This document shows, one piece after another, positions 1 to 11,068 of a DNA stretch of 64,000 bases. The notes under the pieces were generated by a model. That model was not told where the DNA came from and made no database searches. It was given only the letters and a program-made list of their open reading frames with translations. The stretch lies in contig JAFFSR010000032.1 in assembly GCA_017163975.1 (NCBI GenBank), positions 315,001 to 379,000 of the forward strand, given 5' to 3'. Numbering within the stretch: the first letter of the stretch is position 1; each line of letters begins with the position of its first letter. This stretch comes from Anastatus disparis. Its lineage: Eukaryota; Arthropoda; Insecta; Hymenoptera; Eupelmidae. A program made the translations under genes and the position numbers.

Positions 1-409
1 GAAATTAATTTCTAGAATGGCGTTTTCGAATAAAATTATGAATTATTTACATATTTTAGGCAAACATTATATATTTAAAAAAATTTTTAATTATGTAACA
101 ATGTAAACGTAACGTTAAAATTAAGATTTTTTTTTATAAAACATGATAGTGATAAAAACTATAACGAATGATGCGTTTTTAAAGTGATTGTAATTAGAAA
201 ATACAGTGTATTAATATTCTATAAGAACACGATACGAAAAGAAAATATATAAAGCAACGTAGCTCCAGTTAAGATGAAAATTGTTTGTAAACAAAGCATA
301 ATCATCGCTTCTATTCACGAACGTTTTGTTGAATTTTTGAAAATTCCAATGTTATTAATGTTTATGAATGAAGTCAGTCGTTTTGTAGTAGTGAATTAAA
401 CACCATGCT
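1..409. other. AT-rich DNA, no gene seen
   Basis: No open frame, repeat or recognisable motif was found here. The stretch precedes the first transposase-like relic and may be its 5' noncoding part. Confidence 0.4.
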
Positions 410-1125
410 GACCAAATATTATTAAAAACCGCACGCGTACTCATGAGGAAAATCGTTATGTTATCTGTTTGCTCTGTTTTAATAAAAGTGAATTGATGGT
501 TAACGTAACCCCGGCTTTAAGACTTAAAATAACTAAGCTATTTACAACATATGATGAACAAGATAAGTGTCTTCCAAAAGTAGTGTGTCCATTTTGCAAA
601 AGAAATCTGTACAGTGTATTTACATATTTTAAAAGAACTTAAAAAGAAAGCCAATGATTGGGCAGAATACTGTAGTGTTCAACGTGAAATAACTTACGAA
701 ACTCCTTCTTTTAAAGGAAACAGTTGACAAATATTACTAAATAATATCGATTTCTTGCGATCCAATGGTAACTTGAATTGTTTAAAATATGTTGAGGTTT
801 TTGAAAAGTTTAACGTGGTTGTCAACTCTTGTTTTACTGTTTCTTTAAATCCAAAATTTATTGAATTTATCGATGCGTTTGAAGATGCTTATCTATCTTT
901 AGGTATTTCGGTAACACCAAAATACATGCAGTTTTTTTCCATGTATAAGACTTTTGTATTGAACATAATCGAGGCCTAGGTTTTTACAGTGAACAGGCTA
1001 TGGAAGCGGTCCATCATGATTTTTCTGCAACATGGGCTAAACACAAAGTATCGCAAAATAATTCTAACTATGCAGATATATTATTAAGAGCAGTCTGTGA
1101 ATATAATTCACTGCATGTAACTTAA
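410..1125 (+). pseudogene. Transposase-like relic, zinc-finger N-terminus and GLGFYSEQ tail
   Basis: Two broken pieces of transposon-type protein are visible. Around 440-640 a cysteine-rich stretch reads in part ICLLCFNKSELMVN and VVCPFCKRNLYS, two C-x2-C pairs as in the N-terminal zinc fingers of insect and cnidarian transposon proteins. At 755-979 an open frame runs to a stop; the following bases continue in another frame with GLGFYSEQAMEAVHHDF and LLRAVCEYNSLHV to a stop near 1125. I know this GLGFYSEQ...VHHDF...YNSLH ending as the C-terminus of a repetitive, uncharacterised protein family. Several stops and frameshifts show it is dead. Whether the two pieces were one gene, or belong with the relic at 1660, cannot be decided here. 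Confidence 0.5.
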
Positions 1126-1659
1126 GTAAAAACTGTGTATATGTTATTTATGTGTGTATATATGTATATATATATTTCAATCATAAAATCAAATGTGTAT
1201 ATTTATGTACTATTTGATTCATGAATAAGTATTCAGGTATTTGTTGTACTTATATCTTGCAATAGTTTTCATTACGATAATATGTCGGAGAAAAATAATT
1301 TCAACTTTTTGCATACATTGTTACATAACTTGAGATTTTTCTAAATATATTTACAATAATTTTTGCTCAAAATATGTAAGTAATTCGAAATATTATTCAA
1401 ACAAGCTATAGGAATTGATTTCATAAATTATCAATAAAAAAATTTTTTTTTTATAAAAAACTATATATAAAAATTAAAATTTGAATAAATAAAAAAGTGC
1501 TCATTCTTCGATTTTGGTTTTAGTTGGAATTTGTTCCTAAATATGTCTAGAATCATATCCAAAAGGAAAATCCGAGGTGCAAAGACTTCACGGTTAAAAT
1601 TAATCGAGGACCACCGTGCAAGCTATCACAATAGCGACTTTTCATCGACTCTTCAAGAC
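1126..1659. other. AT-rich spacer, no gene
   Basis: Low-complexity AT-rich DNA with short TA runs near 1150. No coding signal is visible; it separates two transposase relics. Confidence 0.4.
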
Positions 1660-2957
1660 TAAGTATAAAAACTATTCTGTTGTATAATACAAATGTTTTT
1701 GCACCAATACCAATCGCTCACTCAACCGTTATGAACGAAAATTACGAGAGTATGGAAATACTTTCACAAAAAATTCAGTACCAAAAACGCTTATGGGAGA
1801 TTTGTGATTTGAAAATAATAACGTTGCTTCTTAGACAACAGTCGGGCTTCACAAAATATCCTTGCTATTTGTGTTTGTGGGATAGCAGAGACAGACAAAA
1901 TCATTATAGCAGATTGAAACAGTGGCCCGTGAGAACATCCTTTAAGGGGTGTCCTCATACCGGCACAGAGATCTATCTTATCTACATTTGAATTATACAT
2001 TTTAATAAAAATTTAACTATTTTTGACTAAAATTCATAGAAGAGGCACATTCTTAACATTCTAAAGAATTTATTGCAACGTTAAAAGACAGAATAACAGT
2101 GAAAATGAAGAAAAAAACTGCATATTACGATTATTCATAACTACATTAAAAAGTTAATCGTATTAAGCAGTTTTCGCCTTGATTTTTACCCTTATATTGT
2201 CTTTTAACGTTGCAATAAATTCTTTGGCATGTTAAGAATGTGCCTCTCCTACGAATTTCAGTCATAAATAGTTAAATTTTTATAAAAATTCATAATTTAA
2301 ATGTAGATAAGGTAGAACTCTATGTCGGTATGAGGATTCCCCTTAACCCTGATTCAAACAATATCATCAATGAATCTCTCGTAGATCCATCAAAGATTCT
2401 CATTCCTCCTCTTCACATAAAACTTGGTCTTATAAAACAATTCGTGAAAGCCTTGGATAAAACAAGGGAAACATTTAAATATTTATCTTCTAAATTCCCT
2501 AAACTTCCTAATGCCAAATTGAAAGAAGAAGTATCTGATGGACTACAGATTCGTAAAATGTTCAGAGACAAAGATTTTGTTTAAAAAAATTAATATACTT
2601 GAAAGAGCAGCTTGGTTGAGTTTCAAAGGAGTGTTTTACAACTTTTTAGGTGATAAAAAGAGTCCAAAGTATGAACAAATTGTTGCCAAGATGGTTTAAG
2701 ATTTCAGAAATTTGAGATGCTTCATGAATGTAAAACTACACTTTTTGGATGCACATCTTGATAAATTCTCAAAGAATCTTGGAGATTTTAGTGAAGAGCA
2801 GAGAGAAAGCCTTCATCAAGATATAAGAGTTATGGAAAATCTTTATCAGGGACGGTGGAATGTTAATATGATGGCTGACTTTTGTTGGAGTATAAAACGA
2901 GATACACCAAACAGTGATCATAAGCAAAAAGCATTACGTAGCTCGTTTGATAAATAA
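1660..2957 (+). pseudogene. Decayed copy of the 617-aa transposase-like family
   Basis: The translation follows the C-terminal half of the intact gene at 8659-10512. Matching blocks are FAPIPIAHSTV, LRQQSGFTKYPCYLC, WDSRDR, LVDPSKILIPPLHIKLGLI, KVKLHFLDAHLD-like, GDFSEEQRESLHQD and MMADFCWSIKRD. The copy diverges widely from 8659-10512 at amino-acid level, so it is an older or separate lineage. It has frameshifts, a stop at 2582-2584 and another at 2697-2699, and it is split by the short element at 1946-2342. The second acidic residue is altered: the block corresponding to ICGDLKIL has lost its GD (read here as ICDLKIITLL). The 5' half is missing or unrecognisable. It is a dead copy. Confidence 0.8.
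1946..2342. mobile_element. TTAA-flanked MITE with long inverted arms
   Basis: A 397 bp insertion interrupts the relic gene exactly between the codons for TSF and PDS of the disrupted frame. It is flanked by TTAA at 1942-1945 and 2343-2346. The ends read GGGGTGTCCTCATACC and, on the other strand, GGGGAATCCTCATACC. The arms (roughly 1946-2100 and 2190-2342) are imperfect inverted repeats, giving a near-palindromic element with no coding capacity. TTAA target duplication is known for the piggyBac and Kolobok superfamilies; GGGG ends also occur in the Kolobok-like element at 28512, which favours that group by inference. Confidence 0.85.
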
Positions 2958-3599
2958 AGAACTCACTACCATAGCAAAAAAGAGTGATATATCTTATATT
3001 TATGCGTTGCTGGTATTTGTTTTTTTATTTTTATCTATTCATTCGTTTTTTATCCTAATCATTCAGTTTTTATTCTAGTTATTTACTTTTTAATCCAGTT
3101 ATTCATTTTTTATTTCAGTCAATTGTTTTTTATTCTTGACATTCGTTTTTTATTCTAGTCATGTCATAAAAGTTCTTATAAAAAGGGCTACATGGTGTAC
3201 GAAATCAAATCGTGCAACCTTACCGCGGTGTACATTGAGTAACGCTAATGCCGACTGTTCTATTATTGCTAAATGATGTTGAAGCTCGAAACGATATGCT
3301 TGAAAAAATGCTTAAAAAACCTAAATTTTCAGAATCCGTAATCAGAATTATTCATTTGACCTATCCAAAGTTGGTAGCATCGCGCAAAAATGGCACTTTT
3401 TAGATTGAAAAATAACTCCCCACTTTTCTTGAGCGAATGCGGAAAAAGACATAACATAAAAAGATTTGAAAGAGGAAACCAAACCTTTCATTTTCCATTT
3501 TGGATCACTTCGATTAGCTTATTTTTAGCTGAGATAAGACCATTTGAAAATCGTCATTTTTTCGACCAAAAAAAGGAGCACGTTTTTTTTTGCTGAGTG
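2958..3599. other. 3' noncoding part of the decayed element
   Basis: No gene is supported. At 3010-3170 a pyrimidine-rich motif of the type ATTCATTTTTTATTCTAGTC recurs about six times, an imperfect ~25 bp tandem repeat. The short open frame at 3390-3596 has no recognisable content. Confidence 0.45.
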
Positions 3600-3750
3600 T
3601 AGTTTGAAAAAGCGGTTTTTTTGAGATTATGGGAAACCCTAGCCAGATGGAGTTACTCTGATCCTGAATTCGGATTCCGCGACTCCAGAAACATACAGTT
3701 AACATGGTCTGACCTCCAAACCCAAAAATTTTTTTTATATGTGGCTGTGT
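3600..3750 (+). mobile_element. Terminal sequence of the decayed family copy
   Basis: This stretch resembles the outer end of the palindromic element at 13640-13797. Shared blocks, in order, are AAACCCTA, GATTCGGATTC..GCG, ATGTCTGACC-like, a T-rich tract and the final TGTGGCTGTGT (TGTGGGCCTGTGT in the intact copies). It therefore marks the 3' end of the old element whose gene relic lies at 1660-2957. Similarity is diverged but collinear. Confidence 0.55.
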
Positions 3751-5123
3751 AAATGTTAAATGAAATGAAAATGACTCTGTTTTTCTATTCATCGTGTCAT
3801 AATTCAGAAATCGCAACATCTTAAAAAAAATTCATGTAGATTTTTTTAGAATCCAGGCGTTATATTCATAAATCCACATGGATATCCCCGTAGATGATCC
3901 ATGCAGAAATTCATCAGGACATTATTAATAGAGAGTAAACATCTTATGTAATACTGAGTTTAAATTTAATAATAAGTATCACAAACAATTGTAGAATACA
4001 CGTATAAAATTTCCTGTTTCATTTGTTTTTGCTGATATAATAACAGAAAATTTAGGATATAAATGTTTAACTAGATTAAAGTTTATTTACATTTTTTACT
4101 GTGAATGCATACATAATATTTTTGGAATTTTATCTATAAGCGAAGTAGATAATATCTCAAATATTTTTAGTTTTTATGGTGGTAAACTTAAATTTATTCA
4201 TTCAATGGGTAGGATCAATACCATTAAACAATAATGTGTCACTTTCGTATATTTATATACATTTATGTATATTCTTCTATCCCTACCAGGGTGGATCTGA
4301 TGATTTTTTATTTACATTTTTACAGAAGTTTTTACTCACTCCACAACAAAAAAAAAAACGATTTTGAGAGCAACATTCAAAATTAAGTAAAAACAGTGCT
4401 AACAGATTTGATATCTTAAAAAAAAAATACATTAAAAAGGCTGTTACTTTAGTTATAGAGCACCTGAAGACTTTTACCAGCGCTTCGATTAAAGGTCTTT
4501 CATATTACTATAACACATATTTATAATGAAAGGTATATTAAATGTTTATTAATGATGAAAACACTTACCGTAAGGGACCTTCGTACGATTTTAGCATTAA
4601 AAACCGTAAAAAAATGAATAGTTAAGATTTGTAACTAACATGGATAAACTCCCGAGCAGGCCTAGCAATATAATACATTGTGTCACAGATACTTTGAACT
4701 AAAAATTTTGGAAGTCTCAGTATAATGTATTTTTTTCAAGTATGATTCTAGTGTCTTGAAAATGAGCAAAATTGCAATTTTTGCGATTTTTCAAAACTTT
4801 AAAGTCTTGTATCTCGATCAATTTTTAACTGAATACAACTCATCAAGGAAAAAATATAGTTCTTAAAAGCAATTGGACCCATCTTAACAAATTCTCAAAA
4901 GTCAAGTGGGAAACACGCTATAACCATTCAAAGGTACGTAGAATAGCAAAATTTCATCTTGTGTTCGAAGATATATAGTCTGACTCCTAAATTATGAAGT
5001 AGAGTTCGGTGAACGAATTTCGAAAGCTCTTGTTATAAGCTAGAATCTCTGGTACCACTGCGCCCACTTATTTAAAAAAATATCAGAATGACTCATATGT
5101 GTGTATATATACATGCATATGTA

Positions 5124-5166
<43 letters not shown>

Positions 5167-5815
5167 GACATTCACACCAACTGGAAGAGCAAAAAAATAA
5201 AAATTGCTGAAACTCTGAGAATATATGTTTTTTGTTACCCAAAATATAAAAAAATTTTCAAGGATCTAGATTGAAAGTATCAAGAGCTACTCATTATTTA
5301 ATAAGCCCGAAATAAGTGCTTGTATATGATAACTACTCATTATTTAGAACTTAATAAAAAATTGATATTGTTATTACGGAAAAATGCACAGATCCGTAGG
5401 ACCCAAGAACTGTAGAAAAAAGTAGTTTCACTTTAATATATAATAACTACTAATCACATAGGAACCAATAGAAAAGGCAAATCTAATTATAAGAAAAATT
5501 GTACACACCTAAGAAATGCACGAATCAAAAGAACAGGAGATTCGTGGAAAAAGGTTGTAAATATTTTAACTACAATAGTATTTAAAATTCATTAAAGATT
5601 AAATTAACTTTTCAGTATTGAATTTAGATATACGTTATTGTATATGTAAACAAATATTAAAGAAAAGCTTAAGATTATTACACATACAATATAAGGCTAT
5701 GTTTGAATATGTCATATATGGGAGTACATGTTCATTCTTTTTGTAGTTTTGTTTCATTACATGTATATAATCAGCTTTACTAATTTTCAATAAAGAGCAA
5801 ATATATGTAGTTTAA
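3751..5815. other. AT-rich DNA with TA microsatellite, no gene
   Basis: No supported gene. A (TA)n tract lies at 5126-5164. Short open frames here are AT-rich and match nothing I recognise. The text around 4690-4920 (long A/T runs, TTTTGCGATTTTTC) resembles the noncoding ends of DNA transposons but no partner repeat was found in the window. Confidence 0.35.
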
Positions 5816-6192
5816 GAGGAGCTCACGTATCTCTGTCCTTTTCTAATCAAAGAAATGATTTTTTTACAAAAACTAATAACTTTATCAAAAAATGAAGAGA
5901 AGCCGCATCTTGTATCAAAAAAAGCAATATTTTCTTTGATGAGAAAAAATTAATTTTATTGCTTCGTTTTCAGGAAAACCTTGAAAAACCAAATTGTCCA
6001 TTCTAACCACTATGATTTAGGTTTTTCAAGGTTTTCTTGAGAACGAAGCAATTAAATTAATTCTTTCTTATCAAAAAAAATATTGCTTTTTTTACGAGAT
6101 GCGGCTTTCTCTTCATTTTTTGATAAAGTTATTAGTTTCTGTAAAAAACTCAATTTTTTTATTAGAAAAGGACAGAGATACTTGACCTCCTC
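5816..6192. mobile_element. TTAA-flanked foldback MITE (GAGGAG family), copy 1
   Basis: A 377 bp near-perfect palindrome: bases after 5816 (GAGGAGCTCACGTATCTCTG) recur inverted before 6192. TTAA lies on both sides, at 5812-5815 and 6193-6196. The loop is about 30 bp around 5990-6020. It has no coding capacity. The open frame at 6113-6349 runs across its right arm and is spurious. Confidence 0.85.
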
Positions 6193-6196
6193 TTAA

Positions 6197-6796
6197 TATT
6201 TGAAATAAAAGTGGCAAAAACAACAACGACAAATAAATTTCAAACATAAATTTACTTATACTAAAAATCAGTGAAACTAAATAATATATTTTAATCGAAT
6301 AGAAACAGGAACATGAGAAAAGAATAGAAAACTGAAGCTTTGTTTCCAAGAATATTTCACTTGAAATAGTATATTTTTCACCTAGGGGAAAAAATTAAAG
6401 AATGTCATCGTATGTAAATTGTTAGGCACAATTCACAAAAGTCGAAAATTTAACTCAACTTTATAGGTGAACATGAGTATCACGTATAATTTCAAACTTA
6501 AGTATCGTTTAGATAATAAATTAACCGGACATCGGGCAAAAAAATTTAAAACGTATAACAAGTTACGTGTAACGTGTTATATCATTAAAGAACAGCTCTC
6601 AAGTTTAGATTCTTGACCTTAATATATGACTATGAATTTGAACGATTTTATATACATATATCGATTTTATTAAGGTAATCTTTTCAGCTTTAAGTCACTT
6701 TATTTTACTTATTTTACTTATAATCATATCAAAGAACAACTCAACTGATTTTATAAATCCAACAAAAAGAAAATATAAGATTAAAAAAAACTTTAA
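6197..6796. other. AT-rich spacer between two MITEs
   Basis: No gene, repeat or motif was recognised in this AT-rich stretch. Confidence 0.35.
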
Positions 6797-7180
6797 GAGG
6801 ACGCTGGATCCCTCTATCCTTTTTTACTTAAAAATTGTAGGGTTTTGGAAAAACTAGTGATTATTGATAGAAATTAAGAGTTGTCCGCAACTTGTACAGT
6901 AAAAAACAATATTTTTTCTTATGAGGGCAAATTAATTTTGATGCTTTGTTTTCAAGAAAAGTTTGACATACTTGAAAAATCATGAGTTAAGCTAGAGATT
7001 ATGATGTTTAAGTATGTCAAACTTTTCTTGAAAACAAAGCATCAAAATTAATTTGTCCTCATAAGAAAAAATATTGCCTTTTACTGTACAAGTTGCGGAC
7101 GACTCTTAATTTTTATTTACCAGTTTTTCCAAAAACCTACATTTTTCAATTAGAAAAGGATAGAGAGAACCTGCGTTCTC
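6797..7180. mobile_element. TTAA-flanked foldback MITE (GAGGAG family), copy 2
   Basis: A 384 bp palindrome flanked by TTAA at 6793-6796 and 7181-7184. It starts GAGGACGCTGGATCCCTCTA and ends with the diverged complement. It shares the subterminal AGAAAAGGAYAGAGA motif and overall layout with the copy at 5816-6192, so both belong to one family, though their central parts differ. Confidence 0.85.
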
Positions 7181-7184
7181 TTAA

Positions 7185-7975
7185 AGAGAAATTTGTAATA
7201 ATCAAATTTTCGATAGTTAGAAAATTTACTACAAAAACTTCATAACAAAGAAAAAAAAACTTTATAATTAGGTTGACCTCATCTTAGGTTAGGTAATAAA
7301 ATAAAAAAAAATTCACTGATTATCTTCACTTTTCTTTCACTTTACTTACAAGAAAAAAACAAATAATTTATTCTACACAATTTTTCACCGAGAGAATTTC
7401 TTCAATCACAAACAGAAAATTTCAGGTTATGTATCCACGTGGCTATAGGTATAACCTGCCGTGGATTTCCGCTAATCTACAATCGCACTTCTGATCTAAA
7501 TCGGCTTAATTTTTCGTTTTAGTAAAGAGAACGAGAGGTTTTATTTCACTGCGAGCACTAGTTTTATTACCTCAAACTACCTCTCTTTTAATTATTTCTT
7601 TTTCTAACACTTTCTTTGAAAAAAAATCTCATAGACTCGAAAGAAAGTTCAATTCATAAAAAAAATTTTTTTTTTTTTTTTTTTAATTATTAAATAAGTA
7701 TACCTTTACTATATTCTCCATAACGCTTGTTCATTTTCTCTCCTTTGATACGCTTGATACCCCAATACAATGGCCGCCCTTATACTTGGTAGTCCCCTTC
7801 TCACGCAGCAACAAGCGGATAAGAAAACAAATTATCTCGCAAAAGAGAAGAAAAGAGAAAAAAAAATTTATAACAACAAAATAAATATAACTCTTTATAA
7901 TAAATTAACAAAAGAGAAAAACAAAATCTAACGTCAACAAAAGAAAGCAACAAAATCTGACTTTAACAATTGATA
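7185..7975. other. A-rich noncoding DNA
   Basis: Contains long A and T runs (a T-run near 7662-7684) and no coding signal. It ends at the left terminus of the palindromic element. Confidence 0.35.
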
Positions 7976-8608
7976 ACACAGGCCCACAAAATGAAAAAAA
8001 ATGTCTGAACTTTTGACCGGACATACATATTCCCATGTATTTTTCGACGCTGAATCCGAATCTGTAATAAAAATATAGGGTTTTCCTAGCTTTTCTCAGA
8101 GTTTTATTGAAAAAACCTCATTTTTTACGGTTTTTTTGCGGTTTTTCGAGTCTAGAAAAAACAAATCATGAGATACGGTTAATTTGACTTCAAAATCGAA
8201 TTCTAAGGGAAAAAATACACGGGAAACCATACCTTCAAATTTTTTTAACGCGATTCTAGTCCTCTGTATGGGGCTGAAAAGATGAGGAAATCGGTAAAAG
8301 TCGAAATTTTGCCTAAAATGGATTTAAACAATATTAAAATTTAATCATGCGTCTTTTGAAGAGTCGATAAACATTGGAAATACTATCCCGGGGGTTTTTC
8401 AGATTGCTGATCATGAATTTGAAGTCAGATTGTGTAAAAACTACTTCTAGAGGGCGGTGACAAGAACTGTATATGGTAAATTTATCGATTTTTTAAAAAT
8501 TTTACGTCTGAAATACTAATTTTAGAGTCTTTCACAGCATTGACTGTAAATTCAAGATATTAACTTAGCCTATTGTGTACGTTAAACTTAACATTTTGTC
8601 TATGTTTG

Positions 8609-8609
<1 letters not shown>

Positions 8610-8646
<37 letters not shown>
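8610..8646. repeat. (TC)n microsatellite
   Basis: Dinucleotide tract in the 3' noncoding part of the left arm. The right-arm counterpart (GA)n at 13138-13163 is shorter, so the tract has drifted in length since the arms diverged. Confidence 0.9.
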
Positions 8647-8648
<2 letters not shown>

Positions 8649-8658
8649 GATGTTTTTT

Positions 8659-10512
8659 TTAAATTGGCTTACGATTACGTACACGTTTCTCTTCGAATGA
8701 CCGATGTAGTGGATTTCTGACACGTTTTTGTCCTTTTTTCGCAGCTGTTTCTCTTTTTATCATCCAGCAGTAATCTGCTAACATGTTGATACCCCAGTTT
8801 CCTCGAAATCTACGTTCAAACTCCTTTAAATCTTGGTGAAATCGTTCACCATGCTCTTCACTAAAGTCTCCGTTATTTTCAGGAAACTGATCAACGTGTG
8901 AATCAAGAAAATGAAGTTTTAAGTTCATTAGACAACCCAATTTTTCAAAATTACGTACCATTCTTTTTACAATAGCTTTATAATTCGTGTCTTTGGCATT
9001 ACCCAAAAATTTCGTCGATACCTCTTTAAAACTTAACCATGCTGCCTTTTCAACATCAGTCATGCTTTGTTCAAAGTTTTCGTCTCTAAATAAAGTTCGG
9101 ATTTCAGGACCATCAAAAATACCTTCATTTAATTTAGCATCAGATTTATGGGGAAATACTTTGCTTATATATTGGAAGCATTGACTGTCCTTGTCCAAAG
9201 CTTTAACTAATTGCTTTATCAATCCAAGCTTTATATGCAGAGGCGGTATCAAAATTTTCGAAGGATTAACGAGTGGATCTTTTATAACATTCTGTTTTCC
9301 AGGTTCAAACGATTCTCTTGATGGCCAAATTTTCTTTTTATAGTGTTTTTCTCTATCTCTGCTATCAAACATGCATAAATAACATGGGTACTTCGTAAAT
9401 CCAGATTGTTGTCCAAGTATCATAGATAAAATCTTTAAATCGCCACATATTTGCCATTTATGTTCTCTATATTTTATTTTCGTTAAAAGTAGTTCAAGAT
9501 TGGAATACTCTTCTTTAAGTACTGTTGAATGTGCTAATGGTATAGGAGCATATTTATTTGTGATATTGAGGAGTACTGCTTTAAGGCTGCGCTTTGATGA
9601 ATCAATGAATAGTCGCCAATTTTCAGGTTTGTATATGTTGGGTTTCAATTCATCAATAAGACCTTTCACGTCCGTGCAATAAACCATATTAGAATCATTC
9701 TTGAAATAATTTCTAAAGCGCTCTTCTCGATTACGATATGCACATACTTTAGTACCCTTTGTCAACATATTTCGTCTCTTAAACTCTGAAGCCATAAACT
9801 CTGATTGTTCCTTAGATAAACCACTCTTTCTAAATAAATCGTTCAGACTTTTTTGATCAAACTTTTCAACAGTTCGTTCTTCACCCTTAGGAATATACTC
9901 TTCATCACTATCCAGAGAATGTTCTTCAGGTGAACTTAGATCTTCTTCATTTGATGAGCTTCCGTCTGCGGCAATCAGATTTTCAGTTGTTTCATCTGTC
10001 GAGTTTTCATCTACATTTAGATTCCCTAAGCCTGTTGTAAAACTATCTCTCGAATCTTTATTTTCAAAAATATCTATAAAATTCTTGGATGGAAATTCTA
10101 TACAAGAAGTATTAGGATATACTATTCCTTTTTTCTGTATCTTGTCTAAACCTTGTATCTTTGTTAAACAAAAATAGCAATCATTTTCATCTTTTGGTTC
10201 CTTCCACTTTGTAGGTATAGTAAATTTTAATTTGGACCTAGCCTGACTGGTGTTGTATCGATTCATCATGGTATAACATGAAGCACATATATAATGAGGA
10301 ACCCAAATTTTATCCTGTTGAGAAATCTCAATATCGAAACATTTTTGATAGATAAAATTAATATTATCTGTGATTTTTCTTTTGTTTCGTTGTCCAATAT
10401 ATTCTGAACATACATAACAGAAATTATCTTGAGATCCATTACACGTATGGTTAAAACTGTTATTGGATGTACCAGCGCAGTTTAAAAAAGGTTGAAAATT
10501 TGAATTAGCCAT
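8659..10512 (-). CDS. Intact DDE-transposase-like protein, 617 aa
   Basis: An uninterrupted frame on the minus strand starting MANSNFQPF. The N-terminus has three C-x2-C pairs (C32/C35, C76/C79, C112/C115), likely zinc fingers. Residues 160-220 are acidic and probably disordered. The core carries motifs I know from a very repetitive, uncharacterised protein family of insects and Hydra: FIDSSKRSLKAVLL (D304), ICGDLK (D358), KYPCYLC..DSRDR..H (C377, C380, H390), PPLHIKLGL, HFLDSHVD, and SEEHGERFHQD (E553). I infer an RNase H-fold DDE transposase with D304, D358 and E553 as catalytic candidates and a zinc-binding insertion; this is not proven. The C-terminus is basic (RKPI). The flanking ~650 bp and terminal sequence recur in two other copies, supporting mobility. 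It would act in the nucleus on its own ends. Confidence 0.75.
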   Translation of the reverse strand: MANSNFQPFLNCAGTSNNSFNHTCNGSQDNFCYVCSEYIGQRNKRKITDNINFIYQKCFDIEISQQDKIWVPHYICASCYTMMNRYNTSQARSKLKFTIPTKWKEPKDENDCYFCLTKIQGLDKIQKKGIVYPNTSCIEFPSKNFIDIFENKDSRDSFTTGLGNLNVDENSTDETTENLIAADGSSSNEEDLSSPEEHSLDSDEEYIPKGEERTVEKFDQKSLNDLFRKSGLSKEQSEFMASEFKRRNMLTKGTKVCAYRNREERFRNYFKNDSNMVYCTDVKGLIDELKPNIYKPENWRLFIDSSKRSLKAVLLNITNKYAPIPLAHSTVLKEEYSNLELLLTKIKYREHKWQICGDLKILSMILGQQSGFTKYPCYLCMFDSRDREKHYKKKIWPSRESFEPGKQNVIKDPLVNPSKILIPPLHIKLGLIKQLVKALDKDSQCFQYISKVFPHKSDAKLNEGIFDGPEIRTLFRDENFEQSMTDVEKAAWLSFKEVSTKFLGNAKDTNYKAIVKRMVRNFEKLGCLMNLKLHFLDSHVDQFPENNGDFSEEHGERFHQDLKEFERRFRGNWGINMLADYCWMIKRETAAKKGQKRVRNPLHRSFEEKRVRNRKPI

Positions 10513-10840
10513 ATTGTTGAATTAAACCCCACACACTAGGAATCCTGTTCCGATCGCAGGTGAGTCCGCCGTCCTAGGGGTGATAACTCTCATACCTCCC
10601 CAGGCCTAAGTATGAGAGCTTTCCGACTTTGACGAGGACAATGTCAACTCGTCGTCGGACACACTACGGCATCATTCTCACATCCTAGTGCTCCCCTGCA
10701 GGACAGCGCGCCTTCGCTGGGTTCGTTACTGCAAAGTATTGAGTACACCGAATCATTCTACACATCCCATTTTCAGGGCAGTTGTCATCGTGACCAATAC
10801 TTCGCAGCAGCAGGTTTTTTTTAGGTACCCTTATAGAGTA

Positions 10841-10873
<33 letters not shown>

Positions 10874-11068
10874 CTTTGGAAAAAGATCATAAGTCCCATT
10901 CGTTTATAAACAATGCTTTAAGATCAATGACAGTGTACAACAGTGATTAACTGAACGGAGCTTTAAAATAAAACCGAATTCATTTCTAAACAACAGTACC
11001 CAGTTTTACAACAGAATAAGTATAAATAAAAAATTGACAGATCAAATTGTCTCTGACACAAACACACC
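10513..11068. other. GC-rich central segment of the palindrome with (TA)n
   Basis: This unpaired centre is far more GC-rich than its surroundings between about 10525 and 10840, then ends in (TA)n at 10844-10872. It contains CCCTGCAGGACAGCGC and GGGTTCGTTAC and a splice-donor-like CAGGTGAGT near 10558. The compact GC-rich body with a simple-repeat tail looks like the 3' end of a non-LTR retrotransposon or a SINE that inserted between the arms; no coding motif confirms this. Confidence 0.35.

Noticed and set aside
6113..6349. 78-codon hydrophobic frame
   Set aside because: It spans the right arm of a foldback MITE and its flank.
9500..9682. Antisense open frames within the transposase gene, also at 11339-11521
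   Set aside because: They are mirror frames of the conserved gene and recur only because the arms are copies.
10700..10740. tRNA-type box B (GGGTTCGTTAC) suggesting a tRNA or SINE promoter
   Set aside because: No box A at proper spacing and no cloverleaf could be drawn.
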